From Schoenoplectus triqueter (lineage: Eukaryota; Streptophyta; Magnoliopsida; Poales; Cyperaceae), in contig CAXKVV010002144.1 in assembly GCA_964058805.1 (NCBI GenBank), positions 744,001 through 808,000 on the forward strand: a stretch of 64,000 nt of DNA, written 5' to 3'. Below are positions 1 through 11,800 of the stretch, piece by piece. The notes below the pieces were generated by a model that saw only the letters and a program-made list of their open reading frames with translations, ran no database searches and was not told where the DNA came from. Every line of letters starts with the position of its first letter. The stretch's first letter is position 1. A program made the translations under genes and the position numbers.

Positions 1-2170
1 GTGTCGGGTCTCGTTTTCATGTTTTGCGCTCCCGAACTCGGTTTCGGCTGTATCGTGGGCGTCGGGACCCGTTTTCATGTTTTGCGCGCTCGAACTCGAT
101 TTCGGCGGTACCGAGGGCTTCGGGTCCAGTTTTCACGTTTTGCGCGCCCGAACTCGGTTTCGGCGGTACCGAGGGCGTCGGGTCCCGTTTTCACGTTTTG
201 CGCCCCCGATCTCTTTTTCGGCGGTACCGGGGGCGTCAGGTCCCGTGTTCATGTTTTGCGCTCCCCGACTCGGTTTCGGCGGTACCGATGGCGTCGGGAC
301 CCGTTTTCATGTTTTGCGCTCCCGGACTCGATGTCGGCAGTACCGAGGGCGTCGGGTCCCGTTTTCATGTTTTGCACGCCCGAACTCGGTTTCAGCGGTA
401 CCGAGGGCGTTGGGTCCCGTTTTCAAGTTTTGCGCCCCCGGACTCGTTTTCGGCGGTAGCGAGGGCGTCGGGTCCCGTGTTCATGTTTTGCGCTCCCCGA
501 CTCGTTTTCGGCGGTACTGATGGCGTCGGGATCCGTTTTCATGTTTTGCACTCGCGGACTCGATTTCGGCTGTACCGAGGGCGTCGGGTTCCGTTTTCAT
601 ATTTTGCGCGCCCGAACTCGGTTTCGGCGGTACCGAGGGCGTCGGGTCCCGTGTTAATGTATTGCGCTCCGCGACTCGTTTCGACGGTACCGTTGGCGTC
701 GGGACCCGTTTTCATGTTTTGCGCTCTCAGACTCGTTTTCGGCGGTACCGATGGCGTCGGGTCCCGTTTTCATGTTTTGCGCGCCCGAACTCGGTTTCGG
801 CGGTACAGAGGTCGTCGGGTCCCGTTTTCATGTTTTGCGCTCCCGGACTCGTTTTCGGCGGTACCGAGGGCGTCGGGTCCCGTTTTCATGTTTTGCGCTC
901 CCCGACTCGTTTTCGGCGGTACCGATGGCGTCGGGTCCCGTTTTCATGTTTTGCGCTCCCGGACCCGGTTTCGGCGGTACCGAGGGCGTCAGGTCCCGTT
1001 TTCATGTTTTGCGTACCCGAACTCGGTTTCGGCGGTACCGAGGGCGTCGGTCCCGTTTTCATGTTTTGCGCTCCCCGACTCGTTTTCGGCGGTACCGATG
1101 GCGTCGGGACCCGTTTTAATGTTTTGCGCTCCCGGACCCGGTTTCGGCGGTACCGAGGGCGTCGGGTCCCGTTTTCATGTTTTGCGCACCCGAACTCGGT
1201 TTCGGCGGTACCGAGGGCTTCGGGTCCCGTTTTCATGTTTTGCGCCCCCGGACTTGTTTTCGGCGGTACCGAGGGCGTCAGGTCCCGTGTTCATGTTTTG
1301 CGCTCCCCGACTCATTTTCGGTGGTACCGATGGCGTCGAGACCCGTTTTCATGTTTTGCGCTCTCGGACTCGTTTTTGGCGGCGCCGAGGGCGTCGGGTC
1401 CCGTTTTCATGTTTTGCGCTCTCAGACTCGGTTTCGTCAGTACCGACGGCGTCGGGTCCCGTTTTCATGTTTTGCGGTCCCGAACTCGGTTTCGGCGGTA
1501 CCGAGGGCGTCGGGACCCGTTTTCTTGTTTTGCGCTCCGCGACTCGTTTTCGACGGTACCGATGGCGTCGGGACCCGTTTTCATGTTTTGCGCGCCGAAA
1601 CTCGGTTTCGGCGGTACCGAGGGCTTCGGGTCCCGTTTTCACGTTTTGCGCGCCCGAACACGGTTTCGGCGGTACCGAGGGCGTCGGGACCCATTTTCAT
1701 GTTTTGCGCTCCCGAACTCGGTTTCGGCTGTACCGTGGGCGTCGGGACCCGTTTTCATGTTTTGCGCGCCCGAACTCGGTTTCGACGGTACCGAGGGCTT
1801 CGGGTCCCGTTTTGACGTTTTGCGCGCCCGAACTCGGTTTCGGCGGTACCGAGGGCGTCGGGACCCGTTTTCATGTTTTGCGCTCGCGGACTCGTTTTCG
1901 GCGGTAACGATGGCGTCGGGTCCCGTTTTCATGTTTTGCGTGCCTGAACTCGGTTTCGGCGGTACCGAGGGCGTCGGGTCCCGTTTTCATGTTTTGCGCT
2001 CCCGGACTCGTTTTCGGCGGTACCGAGGGCGTCGGGTCCCAATTTCATGTTTTGCGCACACCGACTCATTTTCGGTGGTACCGATGGCGTCGAGACCCGT
2101 TTTCATGTTTTGCGCTCCCGGACTCGTTTTCGGCGGTACCGAGGGCGTCGGGACCCGTTTGCATGTTTTG

Positions 2171-3330
2171 CGCTCTCGGACTCGATGTCGGCCGTACCGA
2201 GGGCGTCGGGTCCCGTTTTCATGTTTTGCGCGCCCGAACTCGGTTTCGGCGGTACTGAGGGCTTCGGGTCCCGTTTTCATGTTTTGCGCCCCCGGACTCG
2301 TTTTCGGCGTTACCGAGGGCGTCGGGTCCCGTGTTCATGTTTTGCGCTCCGCGACTCGTTTTCGGCGGTACAGATGGCGTCGGGACCCGTTTTCATGTTT
2401 TGCGCTCTCGGATTCGTTTTCGGCGGTACCGATGGCGTCGGGCCACGTTTTCATGTTTTGCGCGCCCGAACTGGGTTTCGGCGGTACCGAGGGCGTCGGG
2501 TCCCGTTTTCATGTTTTGCGCTCCCCGACTCATTTTCGACGGTACCGAGGGCGTCGGGTCCCGTTTTCATGTTTTGCGCGCCCGAACTCGGTTTCGGCGG
2601 TACCGCGGGCGTCGGGTCCCGTTTTCATGTTTTGCGCCCCCGGACACGTTTTCGGCGGTACCGAGGGCTTCGGGTCCCGTGTTCATGTTTTGTGCTCCAC
2701 GACTCGTTTTCGGCAGTACCGATGGCGTCGGGACCCGTTTTCATGTTTTGCGCTCTCGGACTCGATGTCGGCCGTACCGAGGGCGTCGGGTCCCGTTTTC
2801 ATGTTTTGCGCGCCCGAACTCGGTTTCGGCGGTACCGAGGGCTTCGGGTCCCGTTTTCATGTTTTGCGCCCCCGGACTCGTTTTCGGCGTTACCGAGGGC
2901 GTCGGGTCCCGTGTTCATGTTTTGCGCTCCGCGACTCGTTTTCGGCGGTACAGATGGCGTCGGGACCCGTTTTCATGTTTTGCGCTCTCGGATTCGTTTT
3001 TGGCGGTACCGATGGCGTCGGGTCCCGTTTTCATGTCTTGTGCGCCCGAACTGGGTTTCGGCGGTACCGAAGGCGTCGGGTCCCGTTTTCATGTTTTGCG
3101 CTCCCCGACTCATTTTCGACGGTACCGAGGGCGTCGGGTCCCGTTTTCATGTTTTGCGCGCCCGAACTCGGTTTCGGCGGTACCGAGGGCATCGGGACCC
3201 GTTTTCATGTTTTGCGCTTCGCGACTCGTTTTCGGCGGTACCGATGGCGTCGGGACCCGTTTTCATGTTTTGCGCGCCCGAACTCGGTTTCGGCGGTACC
3301 GAGGGCTTCGGGTCCTGTTTTCACGTTTTG
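2171..3330 (+). repeat. Two copies of a 580-bp (10-monomer) higher-order repeat
   Basis: A marker monomer with the variant ACTCGATGTCGGCCGTACC starts near 2171 and recurs 580 bp later near 2751. The monomers between them (CCCCGGACTCG, then GGCGTTACC, then GTACAGATGG and so on) recur in the same order. The same unit is found in blocks 2 and 3, so it predates the CRM-like insertions that now separate those blocks. The span is given from marker to marker; true unit edges are arbitrary in a tandem array. Confidence 0.85.
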
Positions 3331-4162
3331 CGCGCCCGAACACGGTTTCGGCGGTACCGAGGGCGTCGGGACCCATTTTCATGTTTTGCGCTCCCGAACT
3401 CGGTTTCGGCTGTACCGTGGGCGTCGGGACCCGTTTTCATGTTTTGCGCGCCCGAACTCGGTTTCGGCGGTACCGAGGGCTTCGGGTCCCGTTTTCACGT
3501 TTTGCGCGCCCGAACTCGGTTTCGGCGGTACCGAGGGCGTCGGGACCCGTTTTTATGTTTTGCTCTCGCGAACTCGTTTTCGGCGGTACCGATGGCGTCG
3601 GGTCCCGTTTTCATGTTTTGCGTGCCTGAACTCGGTTTCGGCGGTACCGAGGGCGTCGGGTCCCGTTTTCATGTTTTGCGCTCCCGGACTTGTTTTCGGC
3701 GGTACCGAGGGCGTCGGATCCCGTGTTCATGTTTTGCGCTCCGCGACTCGTTTTCGGCGGTACCGACGGCGTCGGGACCCGTTTTCATGTTTTGCGCTCG
3801 CGGACTCGTTTTCGGCGGTACCGATGGCGTCGGGTCCCGATTTCATGTTTTGCGCGCCCGAACTCGGTTTCGGCGTTACCGTGGGCGTCGGGTCCCGTTC
3901 TCATGTTTTGCGCCCCCGGACTCATTTTCGGCGGTACCGAGGGCGTCGGGTCCCGTTTTCATGTTTTGCGCTCCCCGACTCATTTTCGATGGTACCGATG
4001 GCGTCGAGACCCGTTTTCATGTTTTGCGCTCCCGGACTCGTTTTCGGCGGTACCGATGGCGTCGGGTCCCGTTTTCATGTTTTGCGTGCCTGAACTCATT
4101 TTCGGCGGTACCGAGGGCGTCGGGTCCCATTTTCATGTTTTGCGCTCCCCGACTCATTTTCG

Positions 4163-6018
4163 ATGGTACCGATGGCGTCGAGACCCGTTTTCATGTTTTG
4201 CGCTCCCGGACTCATTTTCGGCGGTACCGAGGGCGTCGGGACCCATTATCATGTTTTGCGCGCCCGGACCCGGTTTCGGTGGTACCGAGAGCGTCGGGTC
4301 ACATTTTCATGTTTTGCGCTCCCCTCCTCATTTTCGACGGTACCGATGGCGTCGAGACCGGTTTTCATGTTTTGCGCTCTCGGTCTCGTTTTCGGCGGCG
4401 ACGAGGGTGTCGGGTCTCGTTTTCATGTTTTGCGCTCCCGAACTCGGTTTCGGCTGTATCGTGGGCGTCGGGACCCGTTTTCATGTTTTGCGCGCTCGAA
4501 CTCGATTTCGGCGGTACCGAGGGCTTCGGGTCCCGTTTTCACGTTTTGCGCGCCCGAACTCGGTTTCGGCGGTACCGAGGGCTTCGGGTCCCGTTTTCAC
4601 GTTTTGCGCCCCCGATCTCTTTTTCGGCGGTGCCGGGGGCGTCGGGTCCCGTGTTCATGTTTTGCACTCCCCGACTCGTTTTCGGCGGTACCGATGGCGT
4701 CGGGACCCGTTTTCATGTTTTGCGCTCCCCGACTCATTTTCGCCGGTACCGATGGCGTTGAGACCCGTTTTCATGTTTTGCGCTCGCGGACTCGGTTTCG
4801 GCGGTACCGAGGGAGTCGGGACCCGTTTTGATGTTTTGCGCGCCCGAACTCGGTTTCGGCGGTACCGAGGGCTTCGGGTCCCGTTTTCACGTTTTGCGCG
4901 CCCGAACTCGGTTTCGGCGGTACCGAGGGCGTCGGGACCCGTTTTCATGTTTTGCTCTCGCGGACTCGTTTTCGGCGGTACCGATGGCGTCGGGTCCCGT
5001 TTTCATGTTTTGCGTGCCTGAACTCATTTTCGGCGGTACCGAGGGCGTCGGGTCCCATTTTCATGTTTTGCGCTCCCCGACTCATTTTCGATGGTACCGA
5101 TGGCGTCGAGACCCGTTTTCATGTTTTGCGCTCCCGGACTCGTTTTCGGCGGTACCGAGGGCGTCGGGACCCATTATCATGTTTTGCACGCCCGGACCCG
5201 GTTTCGGTGGTACCGAGAGCGTCGGGTCACATTTTCATGTTTTGTGCTCCCCTCCTCATTTTCGACGGTACCGATGGCGTCGAGACCGGTTTTCATGTTT
5301 TGCGCTCTCGGTCTCGTTTTCGGCGGCGACGAGGGTGTCGGGTCTCGTTTTCATGTTTTGCGCTCCCGAACTCGTTTTCGGCTGTATCGTGGGCGTCGGG
5401 ACCCGTTTTCATGTTTTGCGCGCTCGAACTCGATTTCGGCGGTACCGAGGGCTTCGGGTCCCGTTTTCACGTTTTGCGCGCCCGAACTCGGTTTCGGCGG
5501 TACCGAGGGCGTCGGGTCCCGTTTTCACGTTTTGCGCCCCCGATCTCTTTTTCGGCGGTACCGGGGGCGTCGGGTCCCGTGTTCATGTTTTGCGCTCCCC
5601 GACTCGTTTTCGGCGGTACCGATGGCGTCGGGACCCGTTTTCATGTTTTGCGCTCCCGGACTCGATGTCGGCAGTACCGAGGGCGTCGGGTCCCGTTTTC
5701 ATGTTTTGCACGCCCGAACTCGGTTTCAGCGGTACCGAGGGCGTTGGGTCCCGTTTTCAAGTTTTGCGCCCCCGGACTCGTTTTCGGCGGTAGCGAGGGC
5801 GTCGGGTCCCGTGTTCATGTTTTGCGCTCCCCGACTCGTTTTCGGCGGTACTGACGGCGTCGGGATCCGTTTTCATGTTTTGCACTCGCGGACTCGATTT
5901 CGGCTGTACCGAGGGCGTCGGGTTCCGTTTTCATATTTTGCGCGCCCGAACTCGGTTTCGGCGGTACCGAGGGCGTCGGGTCCCGTGTTAATGTATTGCG
6001 CTCCGCGACTCGTTTCGA
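4163..6018 (+). repeat. Tandem duplication with a 928-bp (16-monomer) period
   Basis: Distinctive monomers recur exactly 928 bp apart, for example GTGTCGGGTCTCG at 4407 and 5335 and the CACATTTTCATG / CCCCTCCTCATTTTCG monomers near 4310 and 5230. The pair also contains the segment found at the start of the window (1-660), seen again from 5335 and from 7539. Edges are approximate. Confidence 0.75.
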
Positions 6019-8191
6019 CGGTACCGTTGGCGCCGGGACCCGTTTTCATGTTTTGCGCTCTCAGACTCGTTTTCGGCGGTACCGATGGTGTCGGGTCCCG
6101 TTTTCATGTTTTGCGCGCCCGAACTCGGTTTCGGCGGTACAGAGGTCGTCGGGTCCCGTTTTCATGTTTTGCGCTCCCGGACTCGTTTTCGGCGGTACCG
6201 AGGGCGTCGGGTCCCGTTTTCATGTTTTGCGCTCCCCGACTCGTTTTCGGTGGTACCGATGGCGTCGGGACCCGTTTTCATGTTTTGCGCTCGCGGACTC
6301 GGTTTCGGCGGTCCCGAGGGAGTCGGGTCCCGTTTTCATGTTTTGCGCTCCCGGACTCGTTTTCGTCTGTACCGAGGGCGTCGGGTCCCGTTTTCATGTT
6401 TTGCGCGCCCGGACCCGGTTTCGGCGGTACCGAGGGCGTCGGGTCCCGTTTTCATGTTTTGCGCTCCCCGACTCATTTTCGACGGTACCGATGGCGTTGA
6501 GACCCGTTTTCATGTTTTGCGCTCGCGGACTCGGTTTCGGCGGTCCCGAGGGCGTCGGGTCCCGTTTTCTTATTTTGCGCTCCCGGACTCGTTTTCGGCG
6601 GTACCGAGGGCGTCGGGTCCCGTTTTCATGTTTTGCGCTCCCCGACTCGTTTTCGGCGGTACCGATGGCGTCGGGACCCGTTTTCATATTTTGCGCTCGT
6701 AGACTCGGTTTCGACGGTCCCGAGGGAGTCGGGACCCGTTTTCATGTTTTGCGCGCCCGAACTCGGTTTCGGCGGTACCGAGGGCTTCGGGTCCCGTTTT
6801 CACGTTTTGCGCGCCCGAACTCGGTTTCGGCGGTACCGAGGGCGTCGGGACCCGTTTTCATGTTTTGCTCTCGCGGACTCGTTTTCGGCGGTACCGATGG
6901 CGTCGGGTCCCGTTTTCATGTTTTGCGTGCCTGAACTCGGTTTCGGCGGTACCGAGGGCGTCGGGTCCCGTTTTCATGTTTTGCGCTCCCGGACTTGTTT
7001 TCGGCGGTACCGAGGGCGTCGGGTCCCGTGTTCATGTTTTTCGCTCCGCGACTCGTTTTCGGCGGTACCGACGGCGTCGGGACCCGTTTTCATGTTTTGC
7101 GCTCGCGGACTCGTTTTCGGCGGTACCGATGGCGTCGGGTCCCGATTTCATGTTTTGCGCGCCCGAACTCGGTTTCGGCGGTACCATGGGCGTCGGGTCC
7201 CGTTCTCATGTTTTGCGCTCCCGGATTCGTTTTCGGCGGTACCGAGTGCGTCGGGTCCCGTTTTCATGTTTTGCGCTCCCCGACTCATTTTCGATGGTAC
7301 CGATGGCGTCGAGACCCGTTTTCATGTTTTGCGCTCCCGGACTCGTTTTCGGCGGTACCGAGGGCGTCGGGACCCATTATCATGTTTTGCGCGCCCGGAC
7401 CCGGTTTCGGTGGTACCGAGAGCGTCGGGTCACATTTTCATGTTTTGCGCTCCCCTCCTCATTTTCGACGGTACCGATGGCGTCGAGACCGGTTTTCATG
7501 TTTTGCGCTCTCGGTCTCGTTTTCGGCGGCGACGAGGGTGTCGGGTCTCGTTTTCATGTTTTGCGCTCCCGAACTCGGTTTCGGCTGTATCGTGGGCGTC
7601 GGGACCCGTTTTCATGTTTTGCGCGCTCGAACTCGATTTCGGCGGTACCGAGGGCTTCGGGTCCCGTTTTCACGTTTTGCGCGCCCGAACTCGGTTTCGG
7701 CGGTACCGAGGGCGTCGGGTCCCGTTTTCACGTTTTGCGCCCCCGATCTCTTTTTCGGCGGTACCGGGGGCGTCGGGTCCCGTGTTCATGTTTTGCGCTC
7801 CCCGACTCGTTTTCGGCGGTACCGATGGCGTCGGGACCCGTTTTCATGTTTTGCGCTCCCGGACTCGATGTCGGCAGTACCGAGGGCGTCGGGTCCCGTT
7901 TTCATGTTTTGCCCGCCCGAACTCGGTTTCAGCGGTACCGAGGGCGTTGGGTCCCGTTTTCAAGTTTTGCGCCCCCGGACTCGTTTTCGGCGGTAGCGAG
8001 GGCGTCGGGTCCCGTGTTCATGTTTTGCGCTCCCCGACTCGTTTTCGGCGGTACTGATGGCGTCGGGATCCGTTTTCATGTTTTGCACTCGCGGACTCGA
8101 TTTCGGCTGTACCGAGGGCGTCGGGTTCCGTTTTCATATTTTGCGCGCCCGAACTCGGTTTCGGCGGTACCGAGGGCGTCGGGTCCCGTGT

Positions 8192-8196
8192 TAATG
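8192..8196. other. Target-site duplication of CRM-like element 1, left copy
   Basis: TAATG directly precedes the TG of the element and is repeated as TAATG at 13907-13911 right after the terminal CA. Joining the flanks across the element restores the satellite word GTGTTAATGTATTGCG, which exists uninterrupted at 651-666 and around 5985-6000. Five base pairs is the normal duplication length for Ty3/gypsy integrases. Confidence 0.95.
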
Positions 8197-8859
8197 TGAT
8201 AGCGTTCGAGCTATGAATCGTCCAAGGACACGCACACGTTCAACTATAAAATCACAACTGGAGGATACTCTCAACTCACAGCAGGATAAAAGAGGAGATA
8301 AACTCAACTCAAGATAAACTTTTTCATAATAATTCAACATGTGAGTTTACATTCAGAAATTAGGCTTTATATAGCCATACAACTCAACTCTAGAAACTTC
8401 CTACTAATTAATAACTCCTTAACTATTTTTGCAAATATCAAAACACAATAAAAACAACATTAACTACTACTGCTAATTCCCAAATATAATTAAAACATAG
8501 AAAGACTCAAAAGACAAGTTCCAAGAAACTAATTGCTGGCTGGCTCCTCAGTAACCACGCTCACTTGACACGAGGTTTTGACCAAGAAGACTCTGGAATC
8601 TGGAGAAACTCAAAACATAAAAAAGATAGTCCATTTCATTATCTGATCACAGAAATTTAAATCACCCAAATCCGAGCCTTTATGAGAGAGTTATGCCCAA
8701 AATACTGGCCCAGTACGAATCTGTCCAGAGAGCTGCTGTTTCGTAAATTAATTGTAAATATGACTTGGGCCTGGTTCTTCAAGCTGAGAACTGGTCCATA
8801 ACTTGCTTCCTTGATCATGATTGTTTATATGTAAACCTGCCATGACTTGATCGCCATCA
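8197..8859 (-). repeat. 3' LTR of CRM-like element 1
   Basis: 663 bp, starting TGATAGCGTTCG and ending CGCCATCA on the plus strand, matching 13244-13906. I count three differences: one in the AACATGTGAG / AACAAGTGAG word, one in CAGAAAT / CAGCAAT and one in CCGAG / CTGAG. It carries the last 36 codons and the stop of the Gag-Pol frame (8748-8859). It lies downstream of the coding region and should supply the polyadenylation end of the transcript. Confidence 0.95.
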
Positions 8860-11800
8860 TTCTCCCCCGGTTGAAAAGAACTCGCCCACGAGTTCGGCTC
8901 ATTTTCGCCATGGTATGGAGAAAGATCCTTCACATTGAATGTGGATGAAACACCATAATCTCCGGGAAGCTCCACCTTGTAAGCATTGTCACCTATGCGC
9001 TGCAAGATTTTTAACGGTCCATCACCACGGTGCTTGAGCTTTGCATTGCGCCCAGGTGGAAATCTCTCCTTGCTCAAATGCACCCACACAAGATCACCTT
9101 CTTTGAAAATCACAGCCCTTCGGTGCTTGTTAGCTTGTCTTTCATACTTCTGATTTTGCTTCTCAATCCTCTTGCTGACTTGTTCATGCAAGCCCTTGAT
9201 TGCTTTAGCACGCTCATCTGCATCTCCACTATAGCTATGGCTGATTGGCAATGACACAAGATCAAGAGGAGTCTTCGGATTGCATCCATACACCACTTCA
9301 AAAGGGCTTTTACCTGTCGTCTTGCTGCTGGACCTGTTGTAAGCGAATTCAGCTTGAGGTAGAACAAGGTCCCATTGGCGTATGTTATCACCCACCAAGC
9401 TTCTCAACAGATTGCCCAAACTCCGATTCACAATTTCAGTTTGGCCATCGGTTTGAGGATGATAGGCTGAACTAAACTGCAGCTTTGTACCCATCTTACG
9501 CCAAAGTGTTCTCCAAAAATGCCCAACAAACTTCGGGTCTCTGTCAGATGTTATGGTATTTGGAATGCCATGCAACTTCACTATCTCCTTGAAATAAAGA
9601 TCAGCTATGTTAGTGGCATCCATCGTTTTTGCACAAGGAACAAAGTGTGCCATTTTAGAGAACCGATCAACCACCACCATGATTGAATCTTTGCTGCGTT
9701 GAGTTCGGGGCAGTCCCATCACAAAGTCCATGCTCACATCTTCCCACGGTGCATTAGGAACAGGAAGGGGAGTGTAAAGTCCAGAATTTTGAGACTTTGT
9801 TTTTGCTAGATGGCAAGTTCTACATCTCAAAATGTAATGGTTCACATCCTTCATCATTTTAGGCCAATAGAAACGGTCTTGGAGTAATGCACTAGTTTTA
9901 TCTCGTCCAAAATGACCACTTAACCCACCATCATGAACCTCTTTAATGATCTGCCACCTCAAAGAACAATTCGGTACGCACAAACGGTTGCCATAGAAAA
10001 TATATCCATCATTCACCATAAATTCTTTATATGGATCTTTTGCACATTCAGCTTTTATCGTGCCAAAGAACTCATCATCAGAATACAACTCCTTGATCAC
10101 TTCAAACCCAAGAACATTTACCTTCATTGTGGACAGCAAAGAATGCCTCCTACTTAAAGCATCTGCCACCTGATTTGAAGCACCACTTTTATGCTTGATG
10201 TGGAATGTGTAGCCTTGTAAAAATTCCACCCACCTTGCATGTCTCGGTTTGAGCTTGTGCTGCCCATTTATGAACTTCAGCGCCTCATGGTCGGAGTAGA
10301 GAATGAACTCCTTGGAAATGAGGTAGTGTCTCCAATGCCCAAGAGCTCGTACAATTGCATAGAACTCTTTGTCATATGTAGTGTAGTTCTTACGTGAATC
10401 TGAAAGCTTTTCACTAAAGAAGGCAATAGGTCGACCCTCTTGATTGAGAACCGCACCAATGCCTACACCAGATGCATCACATTCAAGCTCAAAAATATTC
10501 TCAAAGTTGGGCAAAGCAAGAATTGGGGCTGCTGTCATCTTCTCCTTGATGAGCTGAAAGTTCTTTTCAGCTTCCTTCGTCCATTTGAATACTCCTCCTT
10601 TCAAGCACTCGGTGATTGGAGAGACAAGAGTGCTGAAATCTCGAATGAACCGGCGATAGAATGAGGCCAGTCCATGAAAACTTCTCACATCATGAATGTT
10701 GGCTGGTGTTGGCCATGAAACAATTGCATCCACCTTAGAAGGATCAACATGAATACCTTCAGCTGAAACCACATAGCCTAAAAACACCAAGTTTTTGGTT
10801 AGGAACTCGCACTTCTTGAGGTTGATGTAGAGTTTCTGTTCAGCTAGCACTTCAAAGACTTGGTGAAGGTGTTCCAAATGCTCTTCTTTACCCGTGCTAT
10901 ACACGAGTATGTCATCAAAATAGACCACCACAAATCTGCCAATAAAAGACTTAAACACCAAATTCATTAGTCTCATAAAAGTACTAGGAGCATTAGAGAG
11001 TCCGAATGGCATCACCAACCACTCAAACAATCCATCACGGGTCTTAAATGCTGTCTTCCATTCATCACCAGGCCTCATACGAATCTGATGGTACCCACTT
11101 CTAAGATCAATCTTTGAAAACACACTAGCACCATGGAGCTGATCTAGCATGTCATCTAGACGAGGAATAGGGAAGCGATACTTGATAGTAATCTTGTTGA
11201 CCGCTCTACTATCCACACACATGCGAAAAGAACCATCTTTCTTTGGCACAAGCAAGGCTGGAACTGCACAAGGACTCATGCTTTCACGCACCAAACCCTT
11301 TCTCATCAACTCATCTACTTGCCGCTGCAACTCGGCATTTTCTGTTGGGTTCATTCGGTATGCTGCTTTGTTTGGCAAAATTGCACCAGGAACAAAATCT
11401 ATGCAGTGTTGCACACTCCTCATTGGAGGTAAACCTGCTGGAATTTCATCTGGAACAAGGTTCTGAAATTGTTCAAGTAAAGGTACCACTGGTCCGGGTA
11501 TTAGAGGATTTCTGTCACCCTTAACTTCTTTCACCACCAATGCAAAGGCTATTTGGGATTCTTCAAAAATTTCAGTAAATTCAGATTTTGAGAGAATGAA
11601 ATTGCTATCCTTGAGGGCTGGTTTAGATTTCATTTCCATTCTAGAAGGACCCAAAGTAATCTTAGCACCATTCAGCTCAAAAGTGTTTTTAAAACCATCA
11701 TGGTGTACCTTTCTATCAAACTGCCAAGGTCTCCCCAAAAGTAAATGACAAGCATCCATAGGAACTACATCACACCATACCTCATCTCGGTACTTCTCAC

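Larger units (their letters stand above)
1..8196 (+). repeat. 58-bp satellite array, block 1
   Basis: Uninterrupted tandem array with a 58-bp period, about 141 monomers. A representative monomer is 3121-3178, starting at one GGTACC and ending before the next. Conserved blocks in order are GGTACCGAGGGCGTCGGG, TCCCGTTTTCATGTTTTGCG and a variable tail (CGCCCGAACTCGGTTTCGGC, or CTCCCGGACTCGTTTTCGGC, or CTCCCCGACTCATTTTCGGC). Variant monomers alternate rather than being randomly mixed, giving higher-order repeats listed separately. The monomer has no TAA, TAG or TGA on the plus strand in any frame, so long open frames appear without any coding content. No gene is present. The block ends exactly at the target-site duplication of CRM-like element 1. 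Confidence 0.97.

Noticed and set aside
886..1236. Minus-strand frames beginning MKTGPDA, about 97-116 codons, recurring throughout the array
   Set aside because: They begin at ATGAAAACGGG, the complement of the CCCGTTTTCAT word in every monomer, and stop at the TGA in the same word in another frame. Pure satellite artefacts.
3121..3178. CENP-B box (NTTCGNNNNANNCGGGN) in the monomer
   Set aside because: TTTCGGCGGTACCGAGG starts like the box, but the required A and CGGG are out of register. No monomer I read fits.
662..4093. 1143-codon plus-strand open frame (and similar ones such as 43655-47188 and 14372-17542)
   Set aside because: The frame is translated satellite. It has no codon structure, cycles through all three frames of a 58-bp monomer and overlaps equally long frames in the other phases.
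1..8196. CRISPR array
   Set aside because: The repeats are contiguous with no spacers, in a plant-type genome with LTR elements.
9030..9254. Plus-strand short frames inside the CRM-like elements (for example 9030-9254, 11149-11466, 11745-12161)
   Set aside because: Antisense shadows of the Gag-Pol frame, present in both copies at the same place only because the elements are identical.
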